64,000 bases of DNA, taken from contig JAJXTV010000019.1 in the NCBI GenBank assembly GCA_021783515.1, positions 1-64,000 of the forward strand, in the 5' to 3' direction. The notes beneath the pieces were generated by a model. It was not told the DNA's origin. It made no database searches and worked only from the letters and a program-made list of their open reading frames with translations. Positions 17,851 to 27,065 of this stretch are shown piece by piece (the first letter of the stretch is position 1; every line of letters begins with the position of its first letter). Position numbers and translations under genes: made by a program. The DNA comes from Nitrospirota bacterium (GTDB lineage Bacteria; Nitrospirota; Thermodesulfovibrionia; Thermodesulfovibrionales; UBA6898).

Positions 17851-18040
17851 CATGCCGGCGGGGAGAGTGCCCCTCCAATCCTTTCTGATGCGATAGCACG
17901 TGACGGAGCATGGCGTCGGGAATACTGGGCTTCACGGGAATTATGTGCCGGCTCGGCCCCTTCGACGTGGCTTCCGATGCGGTAAGGAATCGCTGCGAAA
18001 GGTTTTTCGGGCCACTCTTCCATCCTTTGGGGTGCTGGTG
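17851..18040. repeat. Dispersed intergenic repeat, copy A (upstream of gltX)
   Basis: The region between tilS and gltX is collinear with 49633-49815 upstream of the phosphofructokinase gene. Shared blocks are CCGGCGGG, TCCTnnTGATGCGATA, GCATGGCGTCG and CGTGGCTTCCGATGCG-TAAGG-ATCGCTGC. The distance between the first and last anchor is 110 bp here and 111 bp there. It probably forms part of the gltX leader. No open frame is conserved between copies. Confidence 0.75.
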
Positions 18041-18091
18041 ATGCGACGGCAGAGTGATGCGGTGGAACATTTAATTGAGAAGGAGGACATC

Positions 18092-19528
18092 TTGACTGAT
18101 ACGGTGAGAGTGCGTTTTGCGCCGAGCCCCACCGGCTTTCTGCATATAGGAGGGGCGAGGACTGCGTTGTTCAACTGGCTCTATGCACGGCACCGGGGGG
18201 GGACGTTCATACTGAGGATAGAAGATACGGACAGGACGAGGTCGACTGATGAATACATCGGCGCGATCATCGAGGGGATGAAATGGCTCGGACTCGATTG
18301 GGATGAGGGTCCCTTGAGGCAGACCGACCGGTTCGATGTCTACCGCAGCTACGTGGCGAGGCTCGTCGAGGAGGGCAGGGCGTATTATTGCTACTGTTCG
18401 CCGGAGGAGCTCGAGGCCCGGCGGCAGGAGGCGCTCAGCCATGGGAAGACGCCGAAATACGACGGCAGGTGCAGACATCTCAAAGAGCCGGTAGCGGGCA
18501 GAACGCCTGCGGTGAGGTTCCTGATGCCCCAGGAAGGCCATACCGTCGTCGACGATATGATACGCGGCAAGGTCGAATTCGAAAACGCTCAGCTTGACGA
18601 CCTGATCATCCTCCGCTCCGACGGCACCCCGACCTATAACCTGACGGTCGTCGTCGACGACGTCGACATGAAGATCACCCACGTCATCAGGGGTGACGAC
18701 CATCTTAACAATACTCCGAAGCAGATGCAGCTCTACAAGGCCTTCGGATATCCGCTGCCGAGGTTTGCGCATCTGCCGATGATCCTCGGGGCGGACAAGA
18801 CGAGGCTTTCGAAGCGGCACGGCGCCACTTCGGTCATGGCCTATCAGGAGATGGGATACCTGCCTGAGGCGCTGATCAACTATCTCGTGCGGCTTGGATG
18901 GTCATACGGAGACCAGGAGGTTTTTACCCGAGAGGAGCTGGTCAAATACTTCTCGTTCGAAAACGTCGGCAAGGCGGCGGCGGTATTCAACCCCGAGAAG
19001 CTTATCTGGCTGAACCAGCAGTATATCATGGCGTCGACGCCGGAGGGCCTCGCGAAACTCGTCCTGCCTTTTCTCGTAAAGGACGGCGTGATCCCCGAAG
19101 GGGAGGCCCTCGACATGGGGTGGCTCGCCAGCGCGGTCAGGACGCTCCAGGAAAGGGCGAAGACGCTTGTGGATCTCGCCCGGTCGCTGCGGTATTATAT
19201 CGTTGAAGATGTCGCATTCGACCCAAAGGCAAAGGAGAAATTCCTGAACGAAAAGGGCCTCCTGCTGCTGGCCGACCTCAAGGCAGCGCTCGGGACGCTC
19301 ACCGGGTTTTCTCACGCGGAACTGGAAGGGGTATTCAGGGCGATCGTCGAGAAACATGGGGTGAAGCTCGGAGCCCTCGCCCAGCCGGTCAGGGTCGCGA
19401 TGACGGGCGGGACCGAGAGTCCCGGCATCTTCGAGGTGCTCGAGGTGCTGGGGAAGGAGAAGGCGCTGAGACGGCTCGAAAAGGCTGTTCTGGCGATACA
19501 GGAAGGCGCACAGGGAAAGGAATCATAG
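18092..19528 (+). CDS. gltX: Glutamyl-tRNA synthetase
   Basis: A 478-residue class I aminoacyl-tRNA synthetase charging tRNA-Glu. The HIGH-type signature is in [19 protein letters not shown] at the N-terminus, and the KMSKS-type motif is LSKRHG. The frame is open from 17900, but that extension is repeat DNA. The start is placed at TTG 18092, because a strong AAGGAGG ribosome site (18079-18085 region) sits five bases before it and family homology ([11 protein letters not shown]) starts four codons later. It is followed after one base by glnS. Confidence 0.93.
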   Translation: MTDTVRVRFAPSPTGFLHIGGARTALFNWLYARHRGGTFILRIEDTDRTRSTDEYIGAIIEGMKWLGLDWDEGPLRQTDRFDVYRSYVARLVEEGRAYYCYCSPEELEARRQEALSHGKTPKYDGRCRHLKEPVAGRTPAVRFLMPQEGHTVVDDMIRGKVEFENAQLDDLIILRSDGTPTYNLTVVVDDVDMKITHVIRGDDHLNNTPKQMQLYKAFGYPLPRFAHLPMILGADKTRLSKRHGATSVMAYQEMGYLPEALINYLVRLGWSYGDQEVFTREELVKYFSFENVGKAAAVFNPEKLIWLNQQYIMASTPEGLAKLVLPFLVKDGVIPEGEALDMGWLASAVRTLQERAKTLVDLARSLRYYIVEDVAFDPKAKEKFLNEKGLLLLADLKAALGTLTGFSHAELEGVFRAIVEKHGVKLGALAQPVRVAMTGGTESPGIFEVLEVLGKEKALRRLEKAVLAIQEGAQGKES

Positions 19529-19529
19529 T

Positions 19530-21218
19530 ATGGCTGACAACGAAACCGAAAGGCCGGCCGATTTCATCCGCGAGATCATCACTGAGGACATCGCGGCGAA
19601 GAAGTACGAAAGCAGGGTCCATACGCGCTTTCCGCCGGAGCCCAACGGATATCTCCATATCGGGCACGCGAAGTCGATCTGTCTGAATTTTGGTATCGCC
19701 CGCGATTTCAGGGGACTCTGCAACCTCAGGTTCGACGACACGAATCCCACGAAGGAGGAGGTGGAGTATGTCGATTCGATCAAGGGAGACGTCCGGTGGC
19801 TCGGTTTCGACTGGGATGACCGCCTCTTTTACGCCTCCGATTATTTCGAGAAGCTGTATCAGCATGCGGTGCAGCTGATCGAAAAGGGCAAGGCCTACGT
19901 CTGCGACCTCACGCCTGAGCAGATGCGTGAGTACCGCGGCACCCTGACCGAGCCGGGCAGCAACAGTCCGTACCGGGACCGCTCCGCAGAAGAAAACCTC
20001 GACCTCTTCGGCCGGATGCGGGCCGGCGAATTCGAAACCGGCTCCCGTACGCTCAGGGCAAAGATCGATATGTCTTCCGGCAATATCAATATGAGGGACC
20101 CGGTGATGTACCGCATTCTGAAGGCGGGGCACCACCGGACCGGCGATACATGGTGCATCTATCCGATGTACGACTATGCCCACTGTGTCTCGGATTCGAT
20201 CGAGGGGATCACCCATTCGATCTGCACGCTCGAATTCGAAGACCACCGCCCCCTCTACGACTGGTTCCTCGAGGAACTGGGGATCTATCATCCGCGCCAG
20301 ATCGAGTTTGCCCGGCTGAACCTGAGCAATACCGTCCTGAGCAAGCGCAAGCTTATTCAACTGGTGAGGGACGGCCATGTCGCCGGGTGGGACGATCCGC
20401 GCATGCCGACGATCGCCGGAATACGGAGAAGGGGCTACACGCCCGAGGCGATACGGAACTTCTGCGACCGGATCGGCGTGGCGAAACGCGACAGCACCGT
20501 CGACGTTGCGCTCCTCGAATACTGCATCCGGGAGGACCTGAACAAAAAGGCTCCCCGGGTGATGGCGGTGCTGAGGCCGCTCAGGGTGGTAATCGACAAT
20601 TACCCGGAAGACCTCATCGAGGAACTCGACGCGGTGAACAACCCCGAAGACATGTCGATGGGCACGAGGAAGGTGCCTTTTTCGCGCGTGATTTATATTG
20701 AACAGGACGATTTTCGTGAGGAGCCGCCCAAAGGGTTTTTCCGGCTTGCGCCGGGCAGGGAGGTCCGTCTCCGGTACGCCTACTATATCACCTGTGTCGG
20801 GGTGCTGAGGGACGACAGGACCGGCGAGGCGACCGAACTGCACTGCACCTACGACCCGAAGACGCGGGGGGGCGACTCACCTGACGGGAGGAAGGTGAAG
20901 GCCACGCTCCACTGGGTCTCGGCGGAGCATTCACTCGAGGCGGAGGTCAGGCTCTACGACCATCTCATGAAGGAGGCCGGCCCCGGACAGCAGGAGGCGG
21001 ATTTCAGGGCGCTTCTGAACCCGGGTTCGCGGGAGGTGCTGCGGTCGTGCAGGGTCGAGCCGGGTCTCGCAGGGGCGGCGGCCGGAAGCAGATACCAGTT
21101 CGAGCGGCTCGGGTATTTCTGCGTCGATCCGGATTCAGGACCGGGGAGGCTGGTATTCAACCGCACTGCTACGTTGCGCGACACCTGGGCGAAGGTCCAG
21201 AAGTCGGGGAAGAAGTGA
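19530..21218 (+). CDS. glnS: Glutaminyl-tRNA synthetase
   Basis: A 562-residue class Ib enzyme. It shows HIGH-type [14 protein letters not shown], conserved [19 protein letters not shown], and the KMSKS-type VLSKRKL, followed by the two anticodon-binding beta-barrels of GlnRS. Presence of GlnRS means Gln-tRNA can be made directly rather than only through Glu-tRNA(Gln) amidotransferase. It follows gltX after a single base, so the two synthetase paralogues form an operon. GlnRS is patchy among bacteria and is generally regarded as transferred from eukaryotes. Confidence 0.95.
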   Translation: MADNETERPADFIREIITEDIAAKKYESRVHTRFPPEPNGYLHIGHAKSICLNFGIARDFRGLCNLRFDDTNPTKEEVEYVDSIKGDVRWLGFDWDDRLFYASDYFEKLYQHAVQLIEKGKAYVCDLTPEQMREYRGTLTEPGSNSPYRDRSAEENLDLFGRMRAGEFETGSRTLRAKIDMSSGNINMRDPVMYRILKAGHHRTGDTWCIYPMYDYAHCVSDSIEGITHSICTLEFEDHRPLYDWFLEELGIYHPRQIEFARLNLSNTVLSKRKLIQLVRDGHVAGWDDPRMPTIAGIRRRGYTPEAIRNFCDRIGVAKRDSTVDVALLEYCIREDLNKKAPRVMAVLRPLRVVIDNYPEDLIEELDAVNNPEDMSMGTRKVPFSRVIYIEQDDFREEPPKGFFRLAPGREVRLRYAYYITCVGVLRDDRTGEATELHCTYDPKTRGGDSPDGRKVKATLHWVSAEHSLEAEVRLYDHLMKEAGPGQQEADFRALLNPGSREVLRSCRVEPGLAGAAAGSRYQFERLGYFCVDPDSGPGRLVFNRTATLRDTWAKVQKSGKK

Positions 21219-21257
21219 AGCGGGATCGCCCGTTTGTGGGACGGGGCAATTTTCAGA

Positions 21258-21335
21258 AAATCTCCCCTCCCCCCTCTTTGCTTAAGAGGGGCTTGCCGTT
21301 GCCTCCCTTTGGCCAAGGGAGGTTAGGAGGGATTT
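21258..21335. repeat. Palindromic CCTCCC/GGAGGG intergenic element
   Basis: Between glnS and gpsA lies an imperfect inverted repeat. AAATCTCCCCTCC at the left end is matched by the complement in GGAGGGATTT at the right end. Internal CCTCTTTGC...AAGAGGGG and CCTCCCTTTGGCCAAGGGAGG hairpins lie between them. It resembles miniature palindromic elements common between genes in many environmental genomes. No coding frame. Confidence 0.65.
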
Positions 21336-21451
21336 CACAGTCGGATGCTTCCTCTTCTCTCCAGACTTTTACAAGTCTGCGGGAGCCCATGCAAAATTTC
21401 TGCGACTTCTGTTATATTTGGCGATGAGCACGGAAAGGTGAAGGGAATGCG

Positions 21452-22441
21452 ATGAGCTATATTTCAGTCATCGGGGCGGGCAGCTGGGGGACGACCCTGG
21501 CGGGCCTTCTCGCCGAAAAGAACTATGACGTCTCTCTCTGGTCCCACGAAAAGGAGGTGGCAGAGGAGATACAGAACAGTCGTACGAACAGCACGTACCT
21601 GCCGCAGGCGGTCCTGCCTGCCTGCCTGAAGGCGACCCACGACCTCGAAGAGTCGGTGAAGAAGGCTAGGTATGTGCTGAACGTGGTGCCGACGCAGTTT
21701 ACCCGCTCTGTCTTCAGCGAGGCTGCACGTTTTATCCACAGAGAGGCGGTCATCGTCAGCGCCTCCAAGGGGATCGAGCATGGAACACTTCTGACGGTTT
21801 CATCGATCCTCGCCGAAATAACGGGAAGGCAGATCGCGGTGCTTTCGGGGCCGAGTTTCGCGCGGGAAGTGATAAACAGGCTTCCGACCGCCGTGACGAT
21901 GGCCACTCACAACCCCGAAACCGCACTGCTCCTGCAGGAGATCTTCAATACCGGATATTTCAGGGTCTATACCCATACCGACATGCTCGGGGTGGAGCTC
22001 GGAGGGGCGCTCAAAAATGTGATCGCAATCGCCTCCGGCATCTGCGACGGCCTCGGTCTCGGCCACAACGCCCGGGCCGCGCTCATCACGCGCGGCATCG
22101 CCGAGATGACGAGGCTGGGAGAGCGCATGGGCGCGGACAAGAGGACCTTTTCGGGGCTGAGCGGCATCGGGGACCTCGTCCTTACCTGTACCGGCCCGCT
22201 TTCGAGGAACTATTCTGTCGGGGTGAACCTCGGCAAGGGGAAGAAACTGCAGGAGATACTTTCCGCGACTAAGAGCGTCGCAGAGGGCGTCGCGACGTCG
22301 TTGTCGGCATACGAGCTATCAAGCAAATTCGGCGTCGAAATGCCGATCGTCGAGCAGGTGCACGAGGTCATCTACCGGGAGAAGGACCCCGCCGAGGCGG
22401 TCTATCTTCTGATGAACCGGGCGCTGCGCCCCGAATTCTAG
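21452..22441 (+). CDS. gpsA: Glycerol-3-phosphate dehydrogenase [NAD(P)+]
   Basis: A 329-residue soluble enzyme that reduces dihydroxyacetone phosphate to sn-glycerol-3-phosphate for phospholipid synthesis. The N-terminal Rossmann motif is GAGSWGTTLA, with the family SGPSFA and the catalytic lysine block GGALKNVIAIASGICDGLGLG. The closing PIVEQVHEVIY is typical. The ATG is preceded by AAGGTGAAGGGAATGCG. larB follows nine bases after the stop. Confidence 0.95.
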   Translation: MSYISVIGAGSWGTTLAGLLAEKNYDVSLWSHEKEVAEEIQNSRTNSTYLPQAVLPACLKATHDLEESVKKARYVLNVVPTQFTRSVFSEAARFIHREAVIVSASKGIEHGTLLTVSSILAEITGRQIAVLSGPSFAREVINRLPTAVTMATHNPETALLLQEIFNTGYFRVYTHTDMLGVELGGALKNVIAIASGICDGLGLGHNARAALITRGIAEMTRLGERMGADKRTFSGLSGIGDLVLTCTGPLSRNYSVGVNLGKGKKLQEILSATKSVAEGVATSLSAYELSSKFGVEMPIVEQVHEVIYREKDPAEAVYLLMNRALRPEF

Positions 22442-22449
22442 GGCGGGGT

Positions 22450-23184
22450 ATGGACAGCGGCACGATAAAAGCGATCCTCGATTCGGTCAGGAAGGGCAGC
22501 CTGCCTGTCGAGGAGGCCCTTTCCCGCCTGAAACACCTTCCTTACGAAGACATGGATTTTGCCAGGGTCGACCATCACCGCCACCTGAGGCAGGGGGTGC
22601 CGGAGGTGGTCTTTGCCGCGGGCAAGACCGAAGAACAGACGGTAACGATCGCGAAGGCAATCTACGAAAAGAGCGGGGCTTTTCTGGTCACGAAGGCGAC
22701 GCGGAGTATCTATGATGCACTGGGGATCAGGGGGGCGGAATTTCATCCGTCCTCGGGGGTCATCTCGGTGGGCGGCGCAAAGAAGACGAAGGGCGATGTG
22801 CTCGTGCTGACCGCCGGCACCTCCGACATCCCGGTTGCCGAGGAGGCGGCGGTGGCCGCCTCGTTCCTGGGCAGCAGGGTTAACGCCGTGTATGACGTCG
22901 GGGTCGCGGGCCTGCACAGGCTGTTTGACAGTGGACGCCGCATCAGGGATGCGCGCGTCATTGTCGTCGTGGCGGGAATGGAGGGCGCCCTGCCGTCTGT
23001 CGTCGGCGGGCTCACCGACAGACCCATCGTCGCCGTGCCGACCTCAATCGGATACGGAACAAGCCTTGGCGGCATTACCGCATTGTTTGCGATGCTCAAT
23101 TCATGCGTCCCGGGGATCGCGGTGATGAACGTCGACAACGGCTTCGGCGCGGGATGCCTTGCGCATAAGATCAACGTGCGGTAA
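22450..23184 (+). CDS. larB: Nickel-pincer cofactor biosynthesis protein LarB (AIR carboxylase-like)
   Basis: A 244-residue protein of the LarB/PurE-like family. LarB carboxylates and hydrolyses nicotinic acid adenine dinucleotide in the first step of nickel-pincer nucleotide synthesis. Visible features are the N-terminal helical region with DHHRHLRQGVPEVVFAAGKT, and a PurE-type Rossmann domain with TAGTSDIPVAEEAA, GMEGALPSVVGGL and the C-terminal GYGTSLGGITALFAMLNSC. The partners LarC and LarE, and a LarA-type racemase, are not in this window. Confidence 0.9.
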   Translation: MDSGTIKAILDSVRKGSLPVEEALSRLKHLPYEDMDFARVDHHRHLRQGVPEVVFAAGKTEEQTVTIAKAIYEKSGAFLVTKATRSIYDALGIRGAEFHPSSGVISVGGAKKTKGDVLVLTAGTSDIPVAEEAAVAASFLGSRVNAVYDVGVAGLHRLFDSGRRIRDARVIVVVAGMEGALPSVVGGLTDRPIVAVPTSIGYGTSLGGITALFAMLNSCVPGIAVMNVDNGFGAGCLAHKINVR

Positions 23185-23202
23185 GAGGTCTTGCCCGCCC
23201 GT

Positions 23203-23232
23203 TTGACAAGGAATCCTCCGCTCTTCTATACT
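23203..23232 (+). promoter_or_regulatory. Sigma-70 promoter of the thi operon
   Basis: TTGACA (23203-23208) and TATACT (23227-23232) are separated by 18 bp. The predicted start point, near 23239, coincides with the 5' edge of the TPP riboswitch, which supports the call. Confidence 0.8.
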
Positions 23233-23242
23233 GTAATCTGAC

Positions 23243-23336
23243 CCTTGGGGGAGGCAGACTGCCTGAGATTTCTCGTTTTGCGGGAGAGACCCCTTGAACC
23301 TGATACGGATAATTCCGGCGTAGGGAGTAGGGAAAC
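23243..23336 (+). ncRNA. TPP riboswitch (THI element)
   Basis: The aptamer core is recognisable: the CTGAGA block at 23260-23266, ACCCCTTGAACCTGAT near 23290, and CGTAGGGA near 23321. It lies between a sigma-70 promoter and thiS. It senses thiamine pyrophosphate, and the adjoining hairpin (23350-23377) suggests control by premature termination. Confidence 0.95.
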
Positions 23337-23349
23337 AAGTGGAAGGCGA

Positions 23350-23377
23350 CCGTATCCCTAAGGGGTGCGGTTTTTTT
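23350..23377 (+). terminator. Riboswitch expression-platform terminator
   Basis: A 9-bp stem (CCGTATCCC/GGGGTGCGG with two G-U pairs, loop TAA) is followed directly by seven T residues. It ends only a few bases before the thiS ATG. It is the natural OFF structure for the TPP riboswitch. Confidence 0.85.
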
Positions 23378-23382
23378 GTTTT

Positions 23383-23583
23383 ATGAGACTGACCATAAAC
23401 GGCGAGACAAGAGAAGATGTAGCTGCGTCTACGGTCGCGGAGCTGCTGGGAGAGCTGAAGATACAGCCCGGAAGGGTGGCGGTGGAAGTCAACCTGACGA
23501 TCGTCAGGAAGACGGACTACGGCAGTTTTTCCCTGAAGGACGGCGACGCGGTGGAGATCGTGAGTTTCGTCGGAGGAGGGTAA
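23383..23583 (+). CDS. thiS: Sulfur carrier protein ThiS
   Basis: A 66-residue ubiquitin-like sulfur carrier that ends in the diagnostic Gly-Gly (SFVGGG), whose thiocarboxylate donates sulfur to the thiazole ring. The ATG at 23383 is chosen over an in-frame GTG at 23365, because the latter lies inside the terminator stem. It is the first gene of thiSGEC, under the TPP riboswitch. Confidence 0.95.
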   Translation: MRLTINGETREDVAASTVAELLGELKIQPGRVAVEVNLTIVRKTDYGSFSLKDGDAVEIVSFVGGG

Positions 23584-24354
23584 ATGAAAGACAGACTAGC
23601 GATAAGAGGGATAGAATTCGGCTCCCGGCTCTGGGTCGGCACCGGCAAATACAAGGACTTCGAAGAGACGAAAAAGGCGATCGAGGCCTCCGGGACCGAC
23701 GTGGTAACCGTCGCCGTGAGACGCACGAATATCACCGACAGAAAGAGCGAAAACCTGCTCGACTATATCGACCCGAAGAAATACAAGATCCTGCCGAACA
23801 CCGCCGGATGCTACACCGTGACGGACGCCGTGCGTTACTCCCGTCTGGCGCGGGAGGCGGGCGTATCCGACATGATCAAGATCGAGGTGATCGGGGACGA
23901 GAAGACCCTCTTCCCCGACGTGATCGGGCTGCTTGAGGCGACCGAGACGCTGGCGAAGGAGGGCTTCATCGTCTTTCCTTATACGAACGACGACCCGATC
24001 ATGGCCAGGAGGCTTGTCGATGCGGGCGCCGCCGCGGTCATGCCCCTGGCCGCTCCGATCGGCTCCGGCCTCGGCATCCGCAATCCGTATAATCTGAAGA
24101 TCATCCTCGAGACGATACCCGTGCCGATCATCGTAGACGCCGGTGTCGGGACCGCCTCGGATGTGGCGATTGCGATGGAGCTCGGCTGCGACGCGGTGCT
24201 CCTGAATACGGCGATCGCCGGCGCGAAGGACCCGGTGATGATGGCCGGGGCGATGAAGCATGCGGTCCTTGCCGGGAGGCTTGCGTTTAAGGCAGGGAGG
24301 ATACCGAAGAAGCTCTACGCGACCGCGAGCAGCCCGATCGAAGGAATGCTCTAG
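23584..24354 (+). CDS. thiG: Thiazole synthase ThiG
   Basis: A 256-residue TIM-barrel enzyme that forms the thiazole phosphate of thiamine from deoxyxylulose phosphate, ThiS thiocarboxylate and dehydroglycine. Family blocks are [33 protein letters not shown], the [11 protein letters not shown] motif and [18 protein letters not shown]. The Schiff-base lysine is in [11 protein letters not shown]. It follows the thiS stop directly with a GGAGG ribosome site. ThiH or ThiO, which would supply dehydroglycine, is not in this window. Confidence 0.96.
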   Translation: MKDRLAIRGIEFGSRLWVGTGKYKDFEETKKAIEASGTDVVTVAVRRTNITDRKSENLLDYIDPKKYKILPNTAGCYTVTDAVRYSRLAREAGVSDMIKIEVIGDEKTLFPDVIGLLEATETLAKEGFIVFPYTNDDPIMARRLVDAGAAAVMPLAAPIGSGLGIRNPYNLKIILETIPVPIIVDAGVGTASDVAIAMELGCDAVLLNTAIAGAKDPVMMAGAMKHAVLAGRLAFKAGRIPKKLYATASSPIEGML

Positions 24355-24364
24355 GAGGAATCTC

Positions 24365-25000
24365 CTGGCGTCGCTGAGAGAGATAGATTTCAGTCTGTAC
24401 CTGGTGACGGACAGAAAGGCGCTGGCCCCGGGCGTTTCGATTGAAGCGGCGGTCGAGCAGGCGCTCAAGGGAGGGATACGGGCGGTTCAGCTTAGGGAGA
24501 AGGACCTCGGGATACGCGACCTCCTTTCCCTGTCCTATGCCCTTCGCGAGGTGACGAAACGATACCGGGCGAAACTCTTTGTCAACGGCAGGGTCGACGT
24601 GGCGCTCTCCGCCGGCGCCGACGGCGTGCATCTCGGCACCGCGGACATACCCGTGCAGGCGGCGAGAAAGGCGGCCGGGGAAGCGCTGCTGATAGGGGCC
24701 TCGGCGCACAGCGTCCGGGAGGCGCGGAAGGCCGAGCAGGAGGGAGCGGATTTCATCACCCTCGGGCCGGTCTACGAGACGCCCTCCAAGCTGAAATACG
24801 GCAGGCCGATCGGGCTTCAGCCGCTGCGGAGGATGACGGAAGAGGTATCCGTCCCGGTGTTCGCGATCGGCGGCATCAGGGGGGAGAGGGTTTCAGAGGT
24901 GAGGGATGCGGGCGCCTTCGGGATAGCCGTGATATCGGCCGTCTTTGCGTCCGGAGATATTAAATCGACTGCGGAAGAATACATGAGGCTACTGAAATGA
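24365..25000 (+). CDS. thiE: Thiamine-phosphate synthase ThiE, probable CTG start
   Basis: A roughly 211-residue TIM-barrel enzyme joining HMP-PP and thiazole phosphate. Recognisable are SLYLVTDR, VQLREKDL, LFVNGRVDVALSAGADGVHLG and TLGPVYETPSK, ending in VFAIGGI. No ATG, GTG or TTG lies between the thiG stop and family homology. AGGAGG at 24353-24358 is six bases from CTG 24365, which would give the normal enzyme length. A longer frame from ATG 24260 would overlap thiG by 95 bp and add unrelated residues. The CTG start is inference. The stop overlaps the thiC ATG. Confidence 0.9.
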   Translation: MASLREIDFSLYLVTDRKALAPGVSIEAAVEQALKGGIRAVQLREKDLGIRDLLSLSYALREVTKRYRAKLFVNGRVDVALSAGADGVHLGTADIPVQAARKAAGEALLIGASAHSVREARKAEQEGADFITLGPVYETPSKLKYGRPIGLQPLRRMTEEVSVPVFAIGGIRGERVSEVRDAGAFGIAVISAVFASGDIKSTAEEYMRLLK

Positions 25001-26283
25001 CGAGAATCGAACTGGCAAGAAAAGGCATCGTGACCGACGAGATGAAGGAGGTTGCCGCGGGGGAAGGCGTTGCGGCAGAAGCGCTGGCGGAGGACATCGC
25101 TTCGGGAGTCAGCGTGATCCCGATCAACACAAGGCGGACTATTAAACCGATCGGGATCGGCAGAAACCTCAGGACGAAGATCAACGCCAACATCGGCACC
25201 TCGAAGGACAAGGTCTCGACGGACGAGGAGAGGGAAAAGCTGGATATCCTCGTGAAGTACGGCGCGGACGCGGTGATGGACCTTTCGACAGGCGGGCCGA
25301 TCAGGGAGCTCCGGGCGATGATGCTCGCGCGGTCGCCGATCGCGATCGGCACGGTGCCGATCTACGAGGCGGCGGTCAGTGCGGCAGAAGGAAAGGGGTC
25401 GATCTCGAAGATGACCGCGGACGATCTGTTCGGGGTGATCGAGGCGCATGCGGCGTCGGGCGTCGACTTTGTGACGGTCCACTGCGGCCTCACGATGAAG
25501 GCGGTCGAGCGGCTGAGGGACGAGGGCAGGATACTGGACATCGTCAGCAGGGGAGGGTCCTTCCTGCTCGAATGGATGGTCTACAACGAGAAGGAGAACC
25601 CGCTCCTTGTGCAGTACGACAGGCTGCTCGAGATCGCGCGGCAGTACGACATGACGCTCAGCCTTGGCGACGGGATGCGGCCGGGCTGTCTTGCCGACGC
25701 GACCGACCGCACGCAGATCGAGGAGCTTCTGACGCTCGGGGAGCTGCGCGATAAGGCGGTCGAAGGAGGCGTGCAGGTGATCATCGAGGGGCCCGGCCAC
25801 GTGCCGCTGAACCAGGTGGAGCTGAACGTGCGGCTCGAAAAGGAGATCTGCAAGGGCGCGCCTTTTTACGTGCTCGGTCCGCTCGTGACCGACATCGGCA
25901 TGGGATACGACCATATTTCCGCCGCGATCGGCGGGGCGGTGGCCGGGGCCGCGGGAGCGGACTTCCTCTGCTACGTCACGCCGTCGGAGCATATCAGGCT
26001 TCCGACCATAGAGGACGTGAAGGAGGGCGTGATCGTCTCGAAGCTCGCCGCCCATGCCGCAGATATCGCGAAGGGCATAAAGGGCGCGATGGACGCGGAC
26101 ATGAAGATGGCGAAGTGCAGGAAGGCGCTCGACTGGAACGGCCAGATCGGCCTCAGCCTCAATCCGGAGAAGGTGCGGGAGTGGCGCGCCGAGGTGCCGC
26201 CTACCGAGTCGGAGGTCTGCAGCATGTGCGGGGAGTTCTGCGCGATCAGGACGGTCGAGAGGGCGCTGAAGAAGAAGGGATGA
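24997..26283 (+). CDS. thiC: Phosphomethylpyrimidine synthase ThiC
   Basis: A 428-residue radical-SAM enzyme that rearranges aminoimidazole ribotide to HMP phosphate. The hallmark C-terminal cluster motif C-x2-C-x4-C is present as CSMCGEFC. Blocks such as SRGGSFLLEWMVYN, LSLGDGMRPGC, EGPGHVPLNQV and VTDIGMGYDHI match the family. It overlaps thiE by four bases (ATGA) and ends the riboswitch-controlled operon. It is the short form, lacking the N-terminal extension of enteric ThiC. Confidence 0.97.
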   Translation: MTRIELARKGIVTDEMKEVAAGEGVAAEALAEDIASGVSVIPINTRRTIKPIGIGRNLRTKINANIGTSKDKVSTDEEREKLDILVKYGADAVMDLSTGGPIRELRAMMLARSPIAIGTVPIYEAAVSAAEGKGSISKMTADDLFGVIEAHAASGVDFVTVHCGLTMKAVERLRDEGRILDIVSRGGSFLLEWMVYNEKENPLLVQYDRLLEIARQYDMTLSLGDGMRPGCLADATDRTQIEELLTLGELRDKAVEGGVQVIIEGPGHVPLNQVELNVRLEKEICKGAPFYVLGPLVTDIGMGYDHISAAIGGAVAGAAGADFLCYVTPSEHIRLPTIEDVKEGVIVSKLAAHAADIAKGIKGAMDADMKMAKCRKALDWNGQIGLSLNPEKVREWRAEVPPTESEVCSMCGEFCAIRTVERALKKKG

Positions 26284-26337
26284 GGGGAATGGCTGTCTGC
26301 CTGCAGGCTTGCAAGCGTATCGGCCAGCAGCACTGAA

Positions 26338-26964
26338 ATGAGCATAGACGCGATATTATTGATCGGCCCGACAGGGGCCGGGAAGACGCCTTTCGGCGAG
26401 TGTCTCGAGGCGCGGGGGTTCGGCGGCAGGAGGTGCCTGCATTTCGATTTCGGCCATCAACTCAGGACGATCGCGGGGCAGGGCAATCCTCCCGTAGGCT
26501 TTTCCCGGGGAGAGCACGCCTTTATCAGAGACGTGCTCGAAAAGGGCCTCCTTCTCGAAAACGAGTATTTCCCGATCGCCGAAAAAATAATCGATTCCTT
26601 TCTCCGGGAGCGCGGCTTCAGCGGCACGGACGTGATGGTGCTTAACGGTTTGCCCCGGCATCTGGACCAGGCGAGGGACGTCGACCGGAAGGTGACGACC
26701 AGCGCAGTCGTGGTCCTCGAGTGCGGGGCCGAAGACGTCTTGCGCAGGATCAGCGACAATCCGGGCGGAGACCGGACCGGACGTGAGGACGACGGGATCG
26801 AAATGGTCCGGAAGAAACTCGGCATATTCCGCGAGCGCACCGCTCCCCTCATACGTCATTATGAGAACGCCGGCTGCCGCATATTCAGGGTGGAGGTCGG
26901 TCCGTCGGCGACCGCCGAGGAAATCTATGTGCAGTTTTCCTCTATGGCGGAACGGCGTCTTTGA
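26338..26964 (+). CDS. P-loop nucleoside monophosphate kinase-like protein
   Basis: A 208-residue protein with an N-terminal Walker A motif GPTGAGKT and an adenylate-kinase-like layout, including LNGLPRHLDQA (compare the DGFPR-type block) and a C-terminal RxxxxxPLIRHYE stretch. It could phosphorylate a nucleoside monophosphate, but it is not the canonical Adk because the G-x-G-K-G-T P-loop and lid motifs differ. It begins 54 bp after thiC. Confidence 0.75.
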   Translation: MSIDAILLIGPTGAGKTPFGECLEARGFGGRRCLHFDFGHQLRTIAGQGNPPVGFSRGEHAFIRDVLEKGLLLENEYFPIAEKIIDSFLRERGFSGTDVMVLNGLPRHLDQARDVDRKVTTSAVVVLECGAEDVLRRISDNPGGDRTGREDDGIEMVRKKLGIFRERTAPLIRHYENAGCRIFRVEVGPSATAEEIYVQFSSMAERRL

Positions 26965-27065
26965 GCCGTCCGCCGGCTCCCCGGATCTCACGTTTCTTTC
27001 CGTTTTATGATAGACTTTAGTGACTATTGAGGAATAAGGCGGAACTGGAAAATGCAGGTGCCGGT

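Noticed and set aside
26289-26336. 15-codon frame between thiC and the NMP-kinase-like gene
   Set aside because: Has a GAGGGGA site but is too short to support; no features beyond two cysteines.
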